From: Desulfobacterales bacterium RIFOXYA12_FULL_46_15
GTDB taxonomy: Bacteria > Desulfobacterota > Desulfobacteria > Desulfobacterales > Desulfobacteraceae
DNA length: 40,333 nucleotides
Direction of reading: 5' to 3'
Assembly (NCBI GenBank): GCA_001799395.1
Contig: MGTJ01000129.1
Location: 1-40,333, forward strand
Program-made: the position numbers and the translations under genes
In this document: one piece after another, positions 36,396-40,333 of the stretch
Layout: the number at the start of each line of letters is the position of its first letter
Position numbering within the stretch: the stretch's first letter is position 1
The notes under the pieces: generated by a model
What the model saw: the letters and a program-made list of their open reading frames with translations, nothing else
Database searches by the model: none
Told to the model about the DNA's origin: nothing

Positions 36396-36989
36396 ATGAC
36401 AAACCGGCTGGCCATATTTGATTTTGACGGAACCATCACCCGGCGTGATTCATTTTTTCCTTTTCTTGTCTTCTGTTTTGGCTATTATCAGGTGTTTCGT
36501 GTAGGAATAACCATGTTGCCTGTCCTGATAATGTATAAACTAAAGCTTATTTCCAATTCAAAAGCCAAAGAAATAGTGTTTGAAAATTTTTTTAAAGGAA
36601 TGCCGCAAAAAGATTTTAATCAGCTCTGCAGAAGATATTCTCTCAAAAAAATAAGTCCCATGGTAAGGATAAAAGCCCTTGAAAAAATTATCCGGCATAA
36701 AACCGGGGGGGATAAGGTGATTATTATATCCGCTTCCGTTGAAAACTGGATCAGGCCCTGGGCTGATTCTCAAGGGATTGATGAGGTCATCGGAACCACG
36801 GTTGAGATAAAGGACAGGGTCTTGACCGGGAAATTCAAAATGCCCAATTGCCATGGAAAAGAAAAAGTCCGAAGGCTGGTTGAAACATACAAAAATCTTG
36901 ATTCATATTATATCTTCGCTTACGGAGACAGCAGGGGTGATAAAGAGCTGCTGGCCATATCAAATGAGTCTTTTTACAGATTATTCTGA
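36396..36989 (+). CDS. HAD-IB family phosphatase
   Basis: This 197-residue soluble protein has the HAD motifs: motif I FDFDGTITRRDSF with Asp9 and Asp11, motif II IISASVENW, and motif III/IV in YGDSRGDKELL. It is of the phosphoserine-phosphatase-like type. Placed after the phosphoribosyl-lipid cassette, it may remove the 5-phosphate from polyprenyl-phosphoribose; HAD domains are also found fused to UbiA proteins in other bacteria, which supports that link. A housekeeping phosphatase is the alternative. Eighteen bases follow the GT-C stop. Confidence 0.8.
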   Translation: MTNRLAIFDFDGTITRRDSFFPFLVFCFGYYQVFRVGITMLPVLIMYKLKLISNSKAKEIVFENFFKGMPQKDFNQLCRRYSLKKISPMVRIKALEKIIRHKTGGDKVIIISASVENWIRPWADSQGIDEVIGTTVEIKDRVLTGKFKMPNCHGKEKVRRLVETYKNLDSYYIFAYGDSRGDKELLAISNESFYRLF

Positions 36990-37092
36990 TCTTTACGATT
37001 CTCTCACAACACACAAACATTTTTTTGCAAATATCTGCCTGTAGCAAATTGTTTCAGAAAAATTAAAAAACTAAAAATAACAGGAGATCAAC

Positions 37093-38673
37093 ATGAGATT
37101 CATCTCTTCCTTCATTCCCCTGACAGACCGGTATCAGTTTCTTATCCATGTGTTCTTTTGGGTGTGGATGATTACCGGGATTATTGTAGTACCGGTTTAT
37201 GCCGGGGTCCCTGCCGGAGCAAAAGCCGGTAGAGCAGTCCCTAAATGGCCGTCATGCGACGGACATTGCGCAACCCAGAATATTTCATTTGTCCATGTTT
37301 CGGATCTGCATGCCCAATATAACCCGGATCAAAACGGCTCCACTCCGGTAGGGCGTATCCGGGGGTATTATGAACAGGTAAAAAAAGAAAATCCTTTTAC
37401 CCTTTTTACCAATGCGGGTGATGACTATGAAAAAGGCTCCATAGCTGAAGAACTCTCAGAAGGGAAAACAACAAGGGAGGTTGTGCATGCAATGCGCTAT
37501 GATGTCCGAACCCTGGGTAACCATGATTTCGCCTGGGGAATTGAGGAATTGCTGAAATTCAGCAATGACCCATCTGCCGTAGTCATCGCGTCAAATGTCA
37601 AATTGAATCCCGGGGATAAACATCTTTTTCCGGATAAGGGGCATGGCTGGACTGATTTTTCGGTTTTAACGGTCGGATGTGTCAGAATCGGTTTTTTCGG
37701 CCTTGTAACAAAGCCCCTGAGAGAAAATGACCAACCCTATGACGGGCCCTATTACAGCGAACACCCCGAACTACAGTCGGATTTCAATTTTATTGAGCTT
37801 GCCAAAGACCTTATTGCCCGTCACCGGGCAAAAGTGGATATCCTTGTCCTGGTAAGCCATCTGGGATTGGAGGAGGATACTATTCTGGCAGAGCGGACCA
37901 GCGGCATTGACCTGATTCTTGGGGGACACACCCATTCCACGACAAAAACCCCGCTGCGCGTAAAGGACACAACCATTGTCCATGTCGGTTCCTATGGTGA
38001 GACTATCGGCAGAATGGATATGGAATATGATATTCTTAACAAATGCATTAAAGAGACTCATTTTAATCTTATTGCCAACCGGCCAGGGGAAATACCGGAT
38101 GATCCATACACCGAAGATCGGGTGGCGGCCATACTCAGCCCATACCAGCGGGAACTCGGGGAAACCGTAACCCGTGTCACTCAGGATCAGAAAAAAGGCG
38201 ACATGGCACTTATTGCGGCCCGAGCAGCAGTTGAAACATTGAAAATCGATGCTGCCATCGTGAGTGAACAGATGGTATGGCAGGAATGGCCCCAGAGCAA
38301 ATTGACCCGACAAGACATCCTGGACGCTTTCAGGGTGGAACGGCAGCCTGCCGCAAGCCCGGGACACAGCAGCCTTTATCTCATTGATGTTCAAGGCAGG
38401 GATTTGGCCCATGCCGTTTCCGTATTAAAAGATTCCGCCTACTGGGGTCCGTCACGGATAAACCCGAAAGCCTTTTACACCATTGCCGTCCAGAAGGTAC
38501 CGGCCCTTAATCAGAAAGAATATTTTGGAAGAACCATAAGCTGTTCAGAGCCAAAACCATGCACAGAGGTATGGGAGACCGTGGTGTCATTTGCCCGTGC
38601 ACAGAATTTTGCCGGGTTTTCCCTGAATCATGGATTAGCGGCAAATATCAGGCTTTATGCCAGGTTTCCCTGA
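37093..38673 (+). CDS. Periplasmic 5'-nucleotidase/metallophosphatase (UshA-like)
   Basis: This 526-residue protein has an N-terminal hydrophobic signal/anchor at about residues 16-37. The calcineurin-type metallophosphatase motifs follow: VHVSDLHAQYN, NAGDDYEKGS, LGNHDFAWGI, LVSHLG and GGHTHS. Then comes the 5'-nucleotidase C-terminal domain (about residues 350-520). Such enzymes hydrolyse nucleotides or UDP-sugars in the periplasm. In the second metal motif the usual Gly-Asp-x-x sequence is AGDDYEKGS, still with Asp. AGGAG precedes the ATG. It follows the lipid-pentose cassette by 103 bases and may be separately transcribed. Confidence 0.87.
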   Translation: MRFISSFIPLTDRYQFLIHVFFWVWMITGIIVVPVYAGVPAGAKAGRAVPKWPSCDGHCATQNISFVHVSDLHAQYNPDQNGSTPVGRIRGYYEQVKKENPFTLFTNAGDDYEKGSIAEELSEGKTTREVVHAMRYDVRTLGNHDFAWGIEELLKFSNDPSAVVIASNVKLNPGDKHLFPDKGHGWTDFSVLTVGCVRIGFFGLVTKPLRENDQPYDGPYYSEHPELQSDFNFIELAKDLIARHRAKVDILVLVSHLGLEEDTILAERTSGIDLILGGHTHSTTKTPLRVKDTTIVHVGSYGETIGRMDMEYDILNKCIKETHFNLIANRPGEIPDDPYTEDRVAAILSPYQRELGETVTRVTQDQKKGDMALIAARAAVETLKIDAAIVSEQMVWQEWPQSKLTRQDILDAFRVERQPAASPGHSSLYLIDVQGRDLAHAVSVLKDSAYWGPSRINPKAFYTIAVQKVPALNQKEYFGRTISCSEPKPCTEVWETVVSFARAQNFAGFSLNHGLAANIRLYARFP

Positions 38674-39360
38674 CAAGCCGGGCTGTGGTTTTAAAATCAC
38701 CGCCCATGACCCAATCTGCAATATGGCCTGCGACATCCGGATATGTTCTTCTTCTCTTATCTCTTCCCCCTGACTCTGGGCATAAACGGCAAATCTGAAT
38801 TTTGTAAAGGGAAGAAGCAGGTCCCGGATATGATCCTTGCTTTCAAAGGGAAGATAAACAAGGATCAGGGACTCGTCCATAGTATCCGAAGAGGCAATGC
38901 CGGCGGGGATGACCGGGGGCACAATGGGTTGATCAAAATGGTGCCAGTGCATCCCGATGGAAATATCAGCCGGTGCAAAATATTTGATGATCCATCTTGA
39001 CAAGGGGTTGGAACGGTCCATGGGCACATCGTGCAAAAACGAATACTGATGACCGATTCCAATGCAGGGACATTTGATCTTCCGGGCGATCCATGCGCTT
39101 ACAGGTTCAAAATCCGTAATTACAAGGTCATAGGATTTTGCATCAAAGGTTTTCACATCGTTTAAAAATTGTTTCAGGGAAAGGTCTTTTATTGTGTTCA
39201 ACAATTGGATACGGCCGTTTTTCACAGAAAAGGTAAACCCTTTGTAAAACCCCGGCGTTTTGATGATGGAGGGATCATACACCTTATCTCTTTTGCAGCC
39301 GCTGAAAATAACGTCCACTTCCAAACCCCGCTGTTGAAGCATGCCGTAAAGAATTTTCAT
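38635..39360 (-). CDS. MJ1255/VC2487-like glycosyltransferase, internally deleted and frame-altered
   Basis: The 241-residue frame matches the middle of the MJ1255/VC2487 glycosyltransferase family (GHQYSFLHD, FAPADISIGMHWHHFDQPI) but is about 100 residues too short. After the first six residues, MKILYG, the text jumps to MLQQRGLEVDVIFSG. The family's Gly-rich loop with its GHxxR-type motif is absent, about 20 residues. After FRFAVYAQ the family text is lost. A different frame carries a plausible native C-terminus (YPDVAGHIADWVMGGDF) ending at TGA 38650-38648. I read this as a gene with two internal deletions, one out of frame. It overlaps the 3' end of the UshA-like gene. Confidence 0.6.
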   Translation of the reverse strand: MKILYGMLQQRGLEVDVIFSGCKRDKVYDPSIIKTPGFYKGFTFSVKNGRIQLLNTIKDLSLKQFLNDVKTFDAKSYDLVITDFEPVSAWIARKIKCPCIGIGHQYSFLHDVPMDRSNPLSRWIIKYFAPADISIGMHWHHFDQPIVPPVIPAGIASSDTMDESLILVYLPFESKDHIRDLLLPFTKFRFAVYAQSQGEEIREEEHIRMSQAILQIGSWAVILKPQPGLSGKPGIKPDICR

Positions 39361-39373
39361 TTGTCATCTCCTT

Positions 39374-40333
39374 TCAGGCAACGCCTTTAAAAGATTCTTC
39401 ACCATAATTTATTATAGGGTCCGGCACATTGTCCCATTTATTGAAAGCTCCTGAAAATCCTTCGCCCAAAAGGTCGTCAAAAGCCTGGCCCCAGGAATAG
39501 TTATCCCTGACATGATTCCTGCAGGTATCCCTCATCAGATTGAATTCATTGGGCTGCTCCGTTTTCAGAATATGGATCTCCTGAATTTTCTTTACCCACG
39601 TCTCTTTATCAGACAGGCTTAAAATATGTCCCATCCTGTCGTCTTTAATCATTTCCCGCGACCCCCCCCACATCGGAAATAAGGACGGGGAGGCCCTGTG
39701 ACCAGGCTTCAAGGATCACCATGCCAAAGGTATCTGTTGCGCCGGGAAAGACAAAAAGATCTGCTGTTTCACAGTATTGCAGAAATTCCCGGTTATCCAC
39801 CATTCCCATGAAATGAATTCTTTCATGGGCGCTGCATTCAATCTTGTAAACATCAAGTTCAGGGCCGTCACCGCAAAGGACAAGGTTTAATTCACGGATG
39901 GTTTTACGGGCTGTCTGGTAAATATCCAGTAAAAACTCAATGTTTTTGTCACGGCTCATCCTTCCGGCCCACAAAAGGGTGGTTCCGCTTTGAATCCCTT
40001 TTTCATCCAGAAACCGTCTTTTCCTTGCAAGGTCGGCGATAAGGGGTTCGGCAACCATGCCACATTTGAACAGGCTCATCTTCTCCCGGTCCCTTTCATC
40101 CTTATTCTCAATACAGGTTACAAATAGGATGTTGAGGTTTCTTTTCAGGCTTTCACGCCTGAAATTTTCAAGGATTATGGAAACCCCGTTCAGATCATTG
40201 AAGGTATCGCTGAACCAGAGCACTTTTTCTTTTGCTATACTGTCTTTACCGTTATATTTCTGCTTGAGAGTGATCATCAGTTCCCTGTCCCGGGACAAAT
40301 GACTTAAAGATGAGAAAAAGGGAATACTGATGA
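39374..40333 (-). pseudogene. GT4 glycosyltransferase, frameshifted and internally deleted (5' end outside window)
   Basis: The frame is open to the right edge, so the N-terminus is not visible. Recognisable GT4 parts are VLWFSDTFNDLNGVSIILENF, then EKMSLFKCGM, LLWAGRMSRDKNIEFLLDIY, CGDGPELDVYK and ATDTFGMVILEAWSQGLPVLISDVGG. Between NILFVTCIEN and EKMSLFK roughly 100 residues expected of the acceptor domain are missing. In a run of eight G (minus strand of 39662-39669) the frame slips. The first frame stops at about 39645, while the correct C-terminus (SREMIKDDRMGHILSLSD onward) continues in another frame to 39374. Seven G would restore it. This may be decay, slippage-based switching or a sequencing error. 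Confidence 0.65.

Noticed and set aside
36990-37092. Possible terminator after the HAD gene (TTTGC...GCAAA)
   Set aside because: The arms are only five bases, the spacing is long, and the T-tract precedes rather than follows the hairpin.
37771-38412. Minus-strand frame (213 residues) inside the UshA-like gene
   Set aside because: Antisense shadow of a gene with clear metallophosphatase motifs.
39374-39712. Independent 112-residue gene starting MKPGH
   Set aside because: Its first 15 residues are an out-of-frame reading of the GT4 gene; the rest is that enzyme's C-terminus after the poly-G slip.

Overview
The window reads as chromosomal DNA from a Gram-negative anaerobe, most likely a sulfate-reducing member of the Desulfobacterota (Desulfobacteraceae-like). 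This is inferred from a HesB-type selenoprotein, a complete lipid A/LPS core block, Kdo8N genes, an ECF biotin transporter and moderate GC content. No rRNA, tRNA, CRISPR array, prophage or transposase was seen.

Layout: 0-1.6 kb holds a small defence/toxin patch (vapBC plus an AbiU2-like HEPN protein). 2.0-2.9 kb is a TauE/SafE permease. 2.9-8.4 kb is a minus-strand operon: a GldA/GldF/GldG-like ABC system, a DUF4340 protein and PlsC. It is preceded upstream by a protein with two ribbon-helix-helix-like repeats. 9.1-12.2 kb is a biotin uptake operon (birA, bioY, EcfA, EcfT) with a BirA-type operator over the birA start. 12.3-17.8 kb contains an NlpC/P60 enzyme with a beta-barrel-like tail, an orphan Cys-rich protein, a RimK-like ATP-grasp enzyme, a HEAT-repeat/pseudo-receiver protein and galE. 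At 18.1 kb a selenocysteine-containing HesB/IscA-like gene has its own promoter and terminator; its in-frame TGA hides it from normal gene calling. It is followed by a lipoprotein with a FliL-like domain and by thiamine pyrophosphokinase.

20.2-28.7 kb is a plus-strand LPS operon: lptF, lptG, waaA, lpxK, lpxL, heptosyltransferases and a GT2 enzyme. It converges on a minus-strand operon (28.7-32.9 kb) of kdnA, kdnB, kdsB and a GT4 enzyme. Together these predict a lipid A-core in which Kdo is oxidised and aminated at C8 (Kdo8N) before CMP activation, then transferred by WaaA and capped with heptoses.

33.3-37.0 kb is a compact plus-strand cassette: UbiA-type phosphoribosyl-lipid synthase, SMR-like transporter, GT-C-like membrane protein and HAD phosphatase. 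It looks like a pathway for making, flipping and using a polyprenyl-phosphate pentose in the periplasm. A UshA-like 5'-nucleotidase follows. The right end (38.6-40.3 kb) carries two minus-strand glycosyltransferase genes that both look damaged by internal deletions. One also has a poly-G frameshift.
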